Source of the DNA: Streptomyces rishiriensis
Lineage (GTDB): Bacteria; Actinomycetota; Actinomycetes; Streptomycetales; Streptomycetaceae
Length of the DNA stretch: 64,000 nt
Direction of reading: 5' to 3'
Assembly: GCF_003112535.1 (NCBI RefSeq)
Contig: NZ_BEWA01000006.1
Location: 124,001-188,000 of the forward strand
The position numbers were made by a program, and so were the translations under genes. Below the pieces are notes generated by a model. That model had not been told where the DNA came from, searched no databases, and was given only the letters and a program-made list of their open reading frames with translations. Below, piece by piece: positions 51,427-59,683 of this stretch (its first letter is position 1; each line of letters starts with the position of its first letter).

Positions 51427-54400
51427 GTGTCCACGAAAGAGGTGGACGCGCCCGCCCGGTCGGCACCCTCGGCATCGTCCTCCGCCCGTCGGGGGCTGCG
51501 AGGCTTCGCCGACCGATGGCCCTTCCAGCGCAAGCTGAACGTACTGGTCGGTATCCCGCTCACGGTGATCGCCCTGCTGCTGACGTACCTCATCGTCGAC
51601 CTGGTGCAGGAGTCCAACCGCGCGGAGGACGCCGCCCAGCTGGTGCGCGACAGCACCGAGGTCGCCCAGCTGGTCGCCGATCTGCAGGACGAACACCAGC
51701 AGGCGATCCTGCTCTCCGTCCGGCACGAGGCGGCCTTCGACTCCGGCACCCCCTCCAGCGACGGTTACCGGCAGGCTCAACTCACCGTTGACGCACAGGT
51801 GCAGAAGGTGCTCGACGCCTTCGGCGACCGGCTGCCGGCTTCGGAGGTCCAGGCTCTGAAGGAGGTCCAGGGCCTGGCAGGGCTGCGGTCCACCATCGAG
51901 CAGGGTTATCTTCCCGCGGACAACATCGACCCGGCCTACTCGGGAACGGCCGACGGTCTCATCGACGGTCTGAACCTGGACCGCAACTCCGCGCTGGCCA
52001 CCACCTTCACCGGCAACCTCCTCGACTCGCTGCTGCGCGCCGACGCCGCGCACGGCGCCTGGGAGACCGGCGTGTTCTCCGCGCGCACCGGCGACAGCAA
52101 CGCGCTCATCGAGTTCACCGGCGCGGTCGGCTCCTACGAGCTGTTCACCTACCAGGCGGAGCGCTTCGACCGGTTCGCCGACGAGGCGCAGTCCGAGGAG
52201 TTCGGCGGCATCGAGCACAACTCCTCGCAAGCGTCGATCAGCAAGGACTACGCCGAACTGGCCGTGGATCCCAGCGCGTTGCAGGCGGAGTCGAAGGCCG
52301 CGATCCGCGCCTCGTTCCGGGACGCGCTCGCCTCCTACCCCGACTACAGCTCGCAGGCCGCGGTCCGACTGAAGATCACCGCGTCGCTTATCGACCAGAT
52401 CGCCGACCGGGCGGACGACACCGCTTCCAGCGCCCAGTGGCGCGCGAGCCTGCTGCTCACTCTGGCGCTGCTCTGCTTCGCCGTGTGGATCGCGTTCTCC
52501 ATCCTGGTCCGCCGCTCCGTGGTCCGTCCGGTGCTGGCGCTGACAGGAGCCGCCCAGGAGGTCGCCGACGTCGCGGGCCGCGAGCTCGCCCGGGTCGCCG
52601 ACGACGACGCCGAGGAGTCCGGCTCCCCGCGGCTGCGCGAGCTGCCGGTCACCGCCGACGACGAGATCGGCGAACTCGCCGAGGCCTTCAACAACGTCCA
52701 GACGACCGCGGCGGCGCTGCTGGAGCGCCAGGTGCTCAGCCGGCGCAACGTCGCCGAGATGTTCGGCAACGTCGGCCGCCGAGTCAGCAACCTGACGACA
52801 CGTCAACTTGCCCTGATCGACGCGGTGGAGCGCGGTGAGACCGACCCGGCGCTGCTGGCACGTCTCTACTCCATCGACCACATCGCGGTGCGTCTGCGCC
52901 GCAACGCCGACAGCCTGATGCTGCTCGCGGGCATCCGCGAGACCGTTCTGGACGCCGGACCGACCGCGCTCACCAACGTCGTGCGCGCCGCCCTCGGCCA
53001 GATCGAGGGCTTCCAGCGGGTCCGGCTGCGGGCCGCGACCGACACCATGGTGGAACCCGACATCATCGGCGACCTGACGCTGATGATCGCCGAACTCCTG
53101 GAGAACGCGGTGTCGTTCTCGCCCGAGGGCAGCCCCGTCGAGGTGGTCGTGGGCGCCGACGACGACGGCGCGTCCATCACCGTCTCCGACCACGGCCTGG
53201 GCATGAGCGCCGATCGCCTCGCCGAGGAGAACGCCCGCCTGGTGCGCCGCGAACGCCTCGACGTCGTCCCGACGAAGGTCCTCGGCCTGTTCGTGGTCGG
53301 CGCGCTCGCCCGCCGCTGGGACGTCGACGTCACCCTGTCACGCACCCCTGGCGGCGGTGTGACGGCCGAGGTGATGATCCCCTCGACGCTGCTGGTGACG
53401 ACGAGCGAGGTGGAGGCGGCCGGCAGGCCCGGCGCGCTCGGAACGTCCGCCGCCCGGTCCGCCGTCGCGCCGGCCGCCCCCTCGGCCCCCGCGGCCGGTC
53501 CCTCCCCGTCGGCCTCGGTCCCCTCCTGGGCCACGCACGAGGACGATCCGGCCGCGCTGCCTCGCCGGGTCCCCCGCCGTGACCCGTCCCCCGCCGACCG
53601 GGAGACCGAGCCCTCACCCACCGCGAAGGCCGGCGCCGGGGACCCGACGACCGGTGCTTCCAGCGCCGAGTCCCCGGCCCACCCGCGCACAGCAGAGCGC
53701 GCCGCCCACCCGCGCACCGCCGTGCCCTCCGCCCACAGCCGCACGGACGAGGCCGGGGAGCCCGCGCGCACGACCGAGGCCGACGACTCCGCTCGGGCGG
53801 CGGGCCGGTCCGAGACGGTCGCTGCTCCGAACCCGTCCGACGCCCGGATCGCCACCACGTCCACCGCGTCCACCACTTCCGTCACTTCCGTGCCGTCCGC
53901 CAGCGCCACCGCCGCCACCGCCGCCGACCCGAGTGAGGCCCCTGCCGAGCGGGCGACCGGGCCGCGAGGCGGGACACCCGGGCACGGCGTCCCGGCGCCC
54001 CGCACTCCCGAGTCGTCAGTCCACCGGCGCGCGGCGGCCGACCCGGCCGAAGTCGCCGAACAGGCCGAACTCGCCGAGCGAGCCGATCGGGCCGATCGGG
54101 CCGATCACCGTCCCGCGGGCCCCACCGCCCCCAAGGCTCCGATCGACACTCCCGCAACCCCGGTCGGCACTCCCACGGCCCCGTTCGGCGCCGCCGCATC
54201 CCGAGCGGTGTCCGAGGCCCTGGCGGCGGGGCCGTCCGCCCGCGCCGGCGGCGACGCGCCGACCGGCGGCGGCGACGCGGCCCGTCCCCTGCGGCGACGG
54301 GTACGCGGCGCCACGCTGCGGACGACCGCCGAGGCCGCCGCTCAGCAGACGGCACGCCGGGCGGCCCGCCCGGCCGACGCGGACGCCGTGCGCAGCGCGC

Positions 54401-54780
54401 TGGAGGAGTTCGAGGCGGCTGTCGCCCGGGCGCACCGGGACAGCGCCGGGGACACCGGCGAGCACCCGAGCCCCGCCGGCATCCGCGCGGACGCCCACCC
54501 CGTCGCCCCCACCGAAGACGCGGTCGGAGGCCGGACCGACGGCCGTCCCGACCATGGCGCCGATCAGCGCCCCGGCGTTCAGCCCGACCGGACCGACCGG
54601 ACAGAGCCGTCCGACCCGTCCGACCCGTCCGACTCGCCCGACTCGCTCGACCGGACCGATCGGACAGTGCCGTCCGACCCGTCCACGCCGTCCGACCGGA
54701 CGGACCCGATGGCCGACCCGATCGCCGTCCGGGACACACCGCGCCACCAGAACCACCTTCCGGAAGGAGCCGAGCAGTGA
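51427..54780 (+). CDS. Conservon sensor kinase-like protein CvnA (second cluster)
   Basis: A 1117-residue membrane protein. Helix 1 (about 35-58: LNVLVGIPLTVIALLLTYLIV), an extracytoplasmic helical NIT-type sensor to about 335, helix 2 (LLLTLALLCFAVWIAFSILV), HAMP, then the helix SIDHIAVRLRRNADSL with the conserved His485, and a GHKL ATPase domain with ELLENAVSFSPEGSP (Asn560), DHGLGMS and a glycine-rich end. Residues 660-1117 are a low-complexity tail rich in Pro, Ala, Ser, Asp and Arg, ending in repeated DPSDPSD units. The GTG at 51427 is chosen because the strong site GAAGGAGG lies 4 bases before it. Its stop overlaps cvnB. Confidence 0.92.
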   Translation: MSTKEVDAPARSAPSASSSARRGLRGFADRWPFQRKLNVLVGIPLTVIALLLTYLIVDLVQESNRAEDAAQLVRDSTEVAQLVADLQDEHQQAILLSVRHEAAFDSGTPSSDGYRQAQLTVDAQVQKVLDAFGDRLPASEVQALKEVQGLAGLRSTIEQGYLPADNIDPAYSGTADGLIDGLNLDRNSALATTFTGNLLDSLLRADAAHGAWETGVFSARTGDSNALIEFTGAVGSYELFTYQAERFDRFADEAQSEEFGGIEHNSSQASISKDYAELAVDPSALQAESKAAIRASFRDALASYPDYSSQAAVRLKITASLIDQIADRADDTASSAQWRASLLLTLALLCFAVWIAFSILVRRSVVRPVLALTGAAQEVADVAGRELARVADDDAEESGSPRLRELPVTADDEIGELAEAFNNVQTTAAALLERQVLSRRNVAEMFGNVGRRVSNLTTRQLALIDAVERGETDPALLARLYSIDHIAVRLRRNADSLMLLAGIRETVLDAGPTALTNVVRAALGQIEGFQRVRLRAATDTMVEPDIIGDLTLMIAELLENAVSFSPEGSPVEVVVGADDDGASITVSDHGLGMSADRLAEENARLVRRERLDVVPTKVLGLFVVGALARRWDVDVTLSRTPGGGVTAEVMIPSTLLVTTSEVEAAGRPGALGTSAARSAVAPAAPSAPAAGPSPSASVPSWATHEDDPAALPRRVPRRDPSPADRETEPSPTAKAGAGDPTTGASSAESPAHPRTAERAAHPRTAVPSAHSRTDEAGEPARTTEADDSARAAGRSETVAAPNPSDARIATTSTASTTSVTSVPSASATAATAADPSEAPAERATGPRGGTPGHGVPAPRTPESSVHRRAAADPAEVAEQAELAERADRADRADHRPAGPTAPKAPIDTPATPVGTPTAPFGAAASRAVSEALAAGPSARAGGDAPTGGGDAARPLRRRVRGATLRTTAEAAAQQTARRAARPADADAVRSALEEFEAAVARAHRDSAGDTGEHPSPAGIRADAHPVAPTEDAVGGRTDGRPDHGADQRPGVQPDRTDRTEPSDPSDPSDSPDSLDRTDRTVPSDPSTPSDRTDPMADPIAVRDTPRHQNHLPEGAEQ

Positions 54781-55253
54781 GCACGTCGACAGGTGAGACT
54801 CCCGCCGGAGACGCCAGGCCGACCGATCTGCGGGCCGCCGCAGCCGACTTCACCTGGCTGCTCAACCGTTTCGCCACGGAGACCGCAGGGGTCGTGGACG
54901 CCATCGCGGTGTCCTCCGACGGGCTGCTGATCGCCGTGTCGGAGCTGCGCGAGCACGCCGACTCCGAACGGCTGGCCGCGATCGTCTCGGGCATCACCAG
55001 CCTGGCCGCGGGCGCCTCCGGCAACTACGGCCTGGGGGGCCTGAACAAGGTCATCATCGACCTGGAGGGCGGTCACGTCCTGGTCTCCGCGATCGGCAGC
55101 GGCGCCGTGCTCGGCGTGGTCACCGACAAGGAGGCCAAGCTGGGCAACATCGCCTACGAGATGACGGTGTTCGCCAACCGCGCCGGCACCGCGCTCAGTC
55201 CGCAGCTCGTCCTGGAGCTGAAGAACAGCGTCGGCGTCACGCGTACGCGTTGA
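54777..55253 (+). CDS. Conservon roadblock/LC7 protein CvnB (second cluster)
   Basis: A 158-residue roadblock/LC7 protein: DFTWLLNRFATETAGVVDAIAVSSDGLLIAVS, RLAAIVSGITSLAAGAS, GHVLVSAIGSGAVLGVVTDKEAKLGNIAYEM. It is expected to regulate the CvnD GTPase and to bind the complex at the membrane. The GTG start overlaps the cvnA stop by four bases (GTGA), so translation is coupled. A paralogue of the protein encoded at 43787. Confidence 0.93.
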   Translation: MSTSTGETPAGDARPTDLRAAAADFTWLLNRFATETAGVVDAIAVSSDGLLIAVSELREHADSERLAAIVSGITSLAAGASGNYGLGGLNKVIIDLEGGHVLVSAIGSGAVLGVVTDKEAKLGNIAYEMTVFANRAGTALSPQLVLELKNSVGVTRTR

Positions 55254-55284
55254 CCGCGTGCCACCGTAGAGAAAGCGAACACCG

Positions 55285-55728
55285 ATGGCGGACGGCCGCA
55301 CCCCGCGCGGGGCCGGCGAGGACGGCGTCGCCCCCGTCGGGCCCGCGCCCGCCGTCCGGCCCTTCCTGGTCACCGCCGGACGGGTCGCGGGCGGCTCGGG
55401 CGAGGCGTCGTCCGGCCGGTCGATGCCCGTGGAGACCCAGTTGGTGGCCACCACCGACGGGATCGACGCGCTCGACCGGCTCTCGTTCGAGCAGCACGAC
55501 ATCGTCGCCGCCTGCCGCGTCCCGCAGTCGATCGCGGAGATCGCGGCCCGGCTGCGGCTGCACCTGAACGTGGTGCGGGTCCTCGCCGAGGACCTGCGGA
55601 CGGCGGGGCAGCTGTCCGTGCACGTGCCCGACTCCGGCGTCACCCACGACGCGTCCGTCCTGCGCAGGGTTATCGATGGCCTGCGGGCCATCCCCGACTC
55701 CCGGGGAGTACTCCGTGACACCGACTGA
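55285..55728 (+). CDS. Conservon DUF742 protein CvnC (second cluster)
   Basis: A 147-residue DUF742 protein with VRPFLVTAGRVAGGSG, a long insertion compared with the first cluster's copy, then LDRLSFEQHDIVAACRVPQSIAEIAARLRLHLNVVRVLAEDL, a winged-helix-like core. The ATG start lies 31 bp after cvnB. Its 3' end overlaps cvnD. Part of the membrane-associated Cvn complex. Confidence 0.92.
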   Translation: MADGRTPRGAGEDGVAPVGPAPAVRPFLVTAGRVAGGSGEASSGRSMPVETQLVATTDGIDALDRLSFEQHDIVAACRVPQSIAEIAARLRLHLNVVRVLAEDLRTAGQLSVHVPDSGVTHDASVLRRVIDGLRAIPDSRGVLRDTD

Positions 55729-56314
55729 ACCGCTGGTCCGCGCCTCGGCCGGCCAGTCCGCCGTACGGCCGCCGCTGCCGGTGAAACTGGTGATCGCGGG
55801 CGGCTTCGGCGTGGGCAAGACCACAGCCGTCGGCTCGATATCCGAGATCGAGCCGCTGACCACCGAGGCGGCGATCACCGAGGTCGCGGCGGGTGTGGAC
55901 GACCTCAGCCACACGCCCCGCAAGACCACCACCACCGTCGCGATGGACTTCGGCTGCATCACCATCGACCCGACCCTGAAGCTCTATCTGTTCGGCACGC
56001 CCGGACAGGAGCGGTTCGGGTTCATGTGGGACGACATCGTGGAGGGCGCGGTCGGCGGGCTGGTCATCGTCGACACCCGCCGACTCGACGACTGCTACGC
56101 CGCCGTCGACTACTTCGAGCACAAGCAGATCCCGTTCGCCGTTGCTGTAAACGCTTTCGACGGTCAGGTGGCGCACACGCTGGAGGATGTCCGCTGGGCC
56201 CTCGACGTCTCGGACGGCGTTCCGCTGCTGGTCTTCGACGCGCGCGAGCGCGGCTCGGTACGGGACGCGCTGCTCGTCGTGCTGGAACAGGCTCTGGCCC
56301 GTTCGGAGCGCTGA
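55715..56314 (+). CDS. Conservon GTPase CvnD (second cluster)
   Basis: A 199-residue Ras-like GTPase of the conservon type. P loop: IAGGFGVGKTT; switch region with TTTTVAMDFGCITID; LFGTPGQERFGFMWDD in place of the usual DxxG motif; and IPFAVAVNAFDG as the NKxD equivalent, where the Lys and Asp pattern is altered as in other CvnD proteins. The GTG start at 55715 follows GGGGAG and overlaps the end of cvnC by 14 bases. It is intact, unlike the frameshifted copy at 44566. A perfect 20-bp-stem terminator follows. Confidence 0.93.
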   Translation: MTPTEPLVRASAGQSAVRPPLPVKLVIAGGFGVGKTTAVGSISEIEPLTTEAAITEVAAGVDDLSHTPRKTTTTVAMDFGCITIDPTLKLYLFGTPGQERFGFMWDDIVEGAVGGLVIVDTRRLDDCYAAVDYFEHKQIPFAVAVNAFDGQVAHTLEDVRWALDVSDGVPLLVFDARERGSVRDALLVVLEQALARSER

Positions 56315-56349
56315 CGAGGCGAACGCGCTCCGCACAGCCACATCAGAGC

Positions 56350-56450
56350 GATCGGAGCGATCAGAACGATCATCCCGACAAGCCCGAAGACAACGACAAG
56401 CCCGAAGACAAAGACGAGTACAACGAGTACGACGAGTACGACGAGAGCTC
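56350..56450. repeat. AAGCCCGAAGACAA and ACGAGTACG repeats after cvnD
   Basis: Two copies of a GACAAGCCCGAAGACAA-type unit are followed by about four copies of CGAGTACAA/CGAGTACGA before the terminator. The stretch is purine-rich on the plus strand. Confidence 0.7.
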
Positions 56451-56456
56451 GTCAAC

Positions 56457-56500
56457 GGAACCGCGGTGCGGGGAAACTCCTTTCCCCGCACCGCGGTTCC
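56457..56500. terminator. 20-bp-stem bidirectional terminator
   Basis: A perfect 20-bp stem (GGAACCGCGGTGCGGGGAAA and complement) with the loop CTCC sits between the convergent cvnD and permease genes, ending two bases before the permease stop codon. Confidence 0.92.
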
Positions 56501-56502
56501 TC

Positions 56503-57171
56503 TTAGTTGCTCCTGCGCACCCCTGGTGAGACGGCTGCCTTGGTGGCCGCCCAGAACAGCGCGAGCGTCACCAGTGCGAGACCGGCGACCAGGGCGGCGC
56601 CGCCCACGACCTTCTCGTAGTCGTGCTGGTAGAGACCGTCGACGATGTAGCGTCCGAGGCCGCCGAGGCTGACGTACGCGGCGATGGTGGCCGTGGAGAC
56701 GATCTGGATGGCCGCCGAGCGCAGACCGCCGAAGATCAGCGGCAGCGCGACGGGCAGTTCGACGCGCAGCAGGACGTCGGTCTCGCGCATGCCCATGCCA
56801 CGAGCGGCGTCCACGGGCGACGGGTCGACGGAGCGCACCGCCTCGTAGGTGGTGACCAGGATCGGCGGGACGGCGAGAATGACCAGCGGGATCATCACCG
56901 GCAGCATGCCGAACCCGAGCACGATGGTCGCCACCACCAGCAGACCGAAGGTGGGCAGCGCGCGAGCCGCGGTGGCGACCAGAGAAAGGACGTTTCCGCC
57001 GCGTCCGTAGTGGCCGGTGACCAGGCCTACGGGGAGCCCGATGGCCGCAGCGAGTGCAAGCGCTTCCAGGGAGTACTGGACGTGTTCCCACAGGCGGGTG
57101 GGAATCCCGTCGTAACCGTGCCAGTGGGCGCTGTCGCTGAAGAAAGCGCTGACGAAATTGAGTACGTTCAC
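56503..57171 (-). CDS. Osmolyte ABC transporter permease (OpuCB/D type)
   Basis: A 222-residue membrane protein with about six helices. Typical segments: YSLEALALAAAIGLPVGLVTGHYGR, LPTFGLLVVATIVLGFG, and AARGMGMRETDVLLRVELPVALPLIFGG, the ATPase-contact loop of ProW-family permeases. The GTG start overlaps the upstream permease stop by four bases. Third and last gene of the ATPase-permease-permease operon. Confidence 0.92.
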   Translation of the reverse strand: MNVLNFVSAFFSDSAHWHGYDGIPTRLWEHVQYSLEALALAAAIGLPVGLVTGHYGRGGNVLSLVATAARALPTFGLLVVATIVLGFGMLPVMIPLVILAVPPILVTTYEAVRSVDPSPVDAARGMGMRETDVLLRVELPVALPLIFGGLRSAAIQIVSTATIAAYVSLGGLGRYIVDGLYQHDYEKVVGGAALVAGLALVTLALFWAATKAAVSPGVRRSN

Positions 57172-57884
57172 CGGGCTGCGTCCTCCAGGGCTGGCACGGC
57201 CGTCTCTGGCCGGACGCCTGTGCCCCTGGACCTGCCGGCGCTACGACCGCTCGGCATCCACGGGGTGAGCAGGACGCGCACGACGACCAGGAGGGCGTCG
57301 GCCAGGACCGCGAGGGCGGCGCTGGTGAGCACGGAGTTCCAGGCGAGTTCGGGCCGGTTGTAGATCTGCGCGTCGTGCAGCAGGTTGCCGAGCGCGCCCT
57401 GGTTGCCGATCAGCATGCCCACGCTGACGAGGCTGATGCTGGACACCGTCGCCACCCGCAGACCGGCGATGATGGCGGGCACCGCGATCGGCAACTGGAC
57501 CTGGACGTAACGGCGTACGGGGCCGAAGCCCATGGCGGTCGCGGCGGCCAGAGTCTCCTGCGGCACCGAGCGGACGCCGTCGACGATCGCCGGCACGAGC
57601 ACCACGAGGGTGTAGATCGTGAGCGGGATCATCACCGTGAGCTCGGTCTGCCCGGTGTAGTCGATGAGGACGACGAAGAAGGCCAGGGACGGAATCGCGT
57701 AGAGCACGGTCGTCACCCACAGCACGGGCGGGTACAGCCAGCGCAGCCGCACGCACAGTTGCGCCAGCGGCAGCGCGAGCAGCAGTCCGGCCAGCACCGG
57801 CAGCAGGGCCTCGCGCAAGTGCAGCCCGATCAGGCCGAGCCAGTCGTGCTGGAGGTCGCTCGGGATGTCGAAGAAGCGGTTCAC
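57168..57884 (-). CDS. Osmolyte ABC transporter permease (OpuCB type)
   Basis: A 238-residue permease: REALLPVLAGLLLALPLAQLCVR, TTVLYAIPSLAFFVVLIDYTG, and AAATAMGFGPVRRYVQVQLPIAVPAIIAGLRVA as the coupling loop. The GTG start at 57884 overlaps the ATPase stop by four bases (GTGA). Much longer in-frame sequence on the 5' side runs through the ATPase gene and is not coding. It pairs with the other permease to form the channel for betaine-like compounds. Confidence 0.92.
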   Translation of the reverse strand: MNRFFDIPSDLQHDWLGLIGLHLREALLPVLAGLLLALPLAQLCVRLRWLYPPVLWVTTVLYAIPSLAFFVVLIDYTGQTELTVMIPLTIYTLVVLVPAIVDGVRSVPQETLAAATAMGFGPVRRYVQVQLPIAVPAIIAGLRVATVSSISLVSVGMLIGNQGALGNLLHDAQIYNRPELAWNSVLTSAALAVLADALLVVVRVLLTPWMPSGRSAGRSRGTGVRPETAVPALEDAAR

Positions 57885-59035
57885 CGGATGACCTTCTGGA
57901 CGCCGGCTCCGGTGCTCCGCGGTTCCTCGCGGCCTTCCGCGTGGGCGCCGCGGATGGCCTCGGCGATGGAGGCCTGCGAGACGACTCCGGCGGCCCGGCC
58001 CTCGTCGTCCACGGCGACGGCCCAGCCGGTGGGCGACAGGACGGCGCAGTCCAGCGCGGCCCGCAGCGAGTCCTGCCCGGCGACGAAAGGCCGCCCGCAC
58101 GGCAGCAGTCGGCCGACGTCGATCTGCCCGGCCGTCAGCCGGTCTGGCTCGCTCCACCCGAGCGGACGGCCGTCCAGACCGGTGACGAGGGCGTAGGGGG
58201 CCTCGGTCGTGCCGCGGGCGGCGATCTGTTCGGCGGTGGCGTCGATCGCCACGACCGGGGCGGTGAGCAGGTCCAGGCCGGCGGAGGAGAAGAACGACAG
58301 GCGCCGGATGCCGCGGTCGGCGCCGAGGAAGTCCTCGACGAACGCGTCGGCGGGGTCGGAGAGGAGCTCGGCGGGCGGCGCGAACTGGGCGAGCCGTCCG
58401 CCTGTGCGCAGCACGGCGACCATCGTGCCCAGCTTGACGGCCTCGTCGATGTCGTGGGTGACGAAGACGATCGTCTTGCCCAACTCTGCCTGGATGCGCA
58501 GGAGTTCGTCCTGCAGGCCCTTGCGGACGACCGGGTCGACGGCGGAGAAGGGCTCGTCCATCAGCAGCACGGGCGGATCGGCGGCGAGCGCCCGGGCCAC
58601 GCCCACGCGCTGTTGCTGGCCGCCGGAGAGCTGGTAGGGGTAGCGCTTGGCGAACGAGGCGTCGAGCCCCACCCGTTCCATCAGTTCGCGGGCCCTCGCG
58701 CGGGCCTTGTCCTTGCTCCAGCCGAGCATCCGGGGCACGGTGGCGATGTTGTCGACGATGGTGCGGTGCTGGAAGAGTCCGGCGTTCTGGATGACGTAAC
58801 CCATGCCCCGGCGCAGGGTGTTGACCGACTGCTGCCGGCTGTCGACGCCGTCGATGAGGATCGCGCCCACGCTGGGCTCGACCATCCTGTTGATCATCCG
58901 CAGGGTGGTCGTCTTGCCGCAGCCCGAGGGGCCGACCAGGACGGTGATCGAACGGTCCGGTATGTCGAGGGAGAGCCGGTCGACCGCCACCGTGCCGTCC
59001 GGGTACCGCTTGGTGACTGAATCTATCCGTATCAA
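57881..59035 (-). CDS. Osmolyte ABC transporter ATPase with CBS region (OpuCA/ProV type)
   Basis: A 384-residue ATPase. Walker A GPSGCGKT (35-42), Q loop IQNAGLF, signature LSGGQQQRV, Walker B LLMDEPFSAVD and H-loop VTHDIDEA are all present. After residue 245 comes a CBS-type regulatory region, which in OpuA/OpuCA proteins senses ionic strength and links transport to osmotic stress. The start is TTG at 59035; no better ATG or GTG lies upstream in frame. First gene of the operon, preceded by an inverted repeat at 59075-59090. Confidence 0.93.
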   Translation of the reverse strand: MIRIDSVTKRYPDGTVAVDRLSLDIPDRSITVLVGPSGCGKTTTLRMINRMVEPSVGAILIDGVDSRQQSVNTLRRGMGYVIQNAGLFQHRTIVDNIATVPRMLGWSKDKARARARELMERVGLDASFAKRYPYQLSGGQQQRVGVARALAADPPVLLMDEPFSAVDPVVRKGLQDELLRIQAELGKTIVFVTHDIDEAVKLGTMVAVLRTGGRLAQFAPPAELLSDPADAFVEDFLGADRGIRRLSFFSSAGLDLLTAPVVAIDATAEQIAARGTTEAPYALVTGLDGRPLGWSEPDRLTAGQIDVGRLLPCGRPFVAGQDSLRAALDCAVLSPTGWAVAVDDEGRAAGVVSQASIAEAIRGAHAEGREEPRSTGAGVQKVIR

Positions 59036-59074
59036 AACGCCGAATACCCTTCGGGTCTGGCAATTTCCGCCCGT

Positions 59075-59090
59075 ACTCGACCGATCGAGT
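59075..59090. promoter_or_regulatory. Inverted repeat upstream of the osmolyte transporter operon
   Basis: ACTCGA and TCGAGT flank four bases, 39 bp before the ATPase start codon, in the expected promoter region. Candidate repressor site. The remaining gap up to 59533 shows no gene. Confidence 0.45.
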
Positions 59091-59533
59091 CCGAGTCATT
59101 GCGGGGAGAGTCTAGACCGCTTACCAGATCAGCAGTCCGCCGCCGACCCGACGGGCGTACCGCGCGCTCGCCCCGATGCCGTCCAGCCGGGCTTCGATGT
59201 GACAGCGGTGTTTCCGGTCCGTCCGATCGGACGGACAGGTCTGCTCCGCGAGCCCCTCGCAGCAAGCGCTACACCTGGGTGCGCCACGACTCGGGACCGG
59301 CCAGATCGGTCCCTTCGGGCCGCCCGTCCCGTTCCCCCGTCAGGATGTCGAGGGCTCCGCCTTCTCCCACCAGGAAGATCTCACTCGTCAGACTCACCCG
59401 AGCAAGGAATCACGTCGCCCATGCCGTGTGAACACGGTTTCCGCCTGTGCGCGACCTGTGAGTCCGCTGAATCTCACTCTTCCCTCAGGGACGGCTCAGG
59501 GTTCCCCCAGACAGGCCCCCGATCGTCAGGGCC

Positions 59534-59683
59534 ATGAACGAGACGAAGGCGAGAGAGGTCCGGCAGCGCTCGGTCGAGGTCGTGGCGCCGGCGTCCGACG
59601 AGGCCCCTGCCCTCGCCGACAGCATCGGCCGTCTCCCCATCCGCCGCCTAGGGGCCAACACCCACCTGGAGTACGCGTCATGA
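59534..59683 (+). CDS. Small 49-residue protein coupled to the mannosyltransferase gene
   Basis: A 49-codon frame opens with ATG at 59534 (MNETKAREVRQRSVEVV) and ends IRRLGANTHLEYAS followed by TGA. The stop overlaps the ATG of the next gene by four bases (ATGA), the mark of translational coupling. About 90 percent of its third codon positions are G or C, as in real genes of this window. The product is charged and has no signal peptide or membrane segment. The ribosome site is weak (CAGGG). No family is recognised. It could be a leader peptide or a small accessory protein of the glycosyltransferase. Confidence 0.55.
   Translation: MNETKAREVRQRSVEVVAPASDEAPALADSIGRLPIRRLGANTHLEYAS

Noticed and set aside
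59428..59679. 84-codon N-terminal extension of the mannosyltransferase
   Set aside because: It lacks family similarity and is out of frame with the better supported 49-codon ORF; the ATG at 59680 has a good ribosome site.
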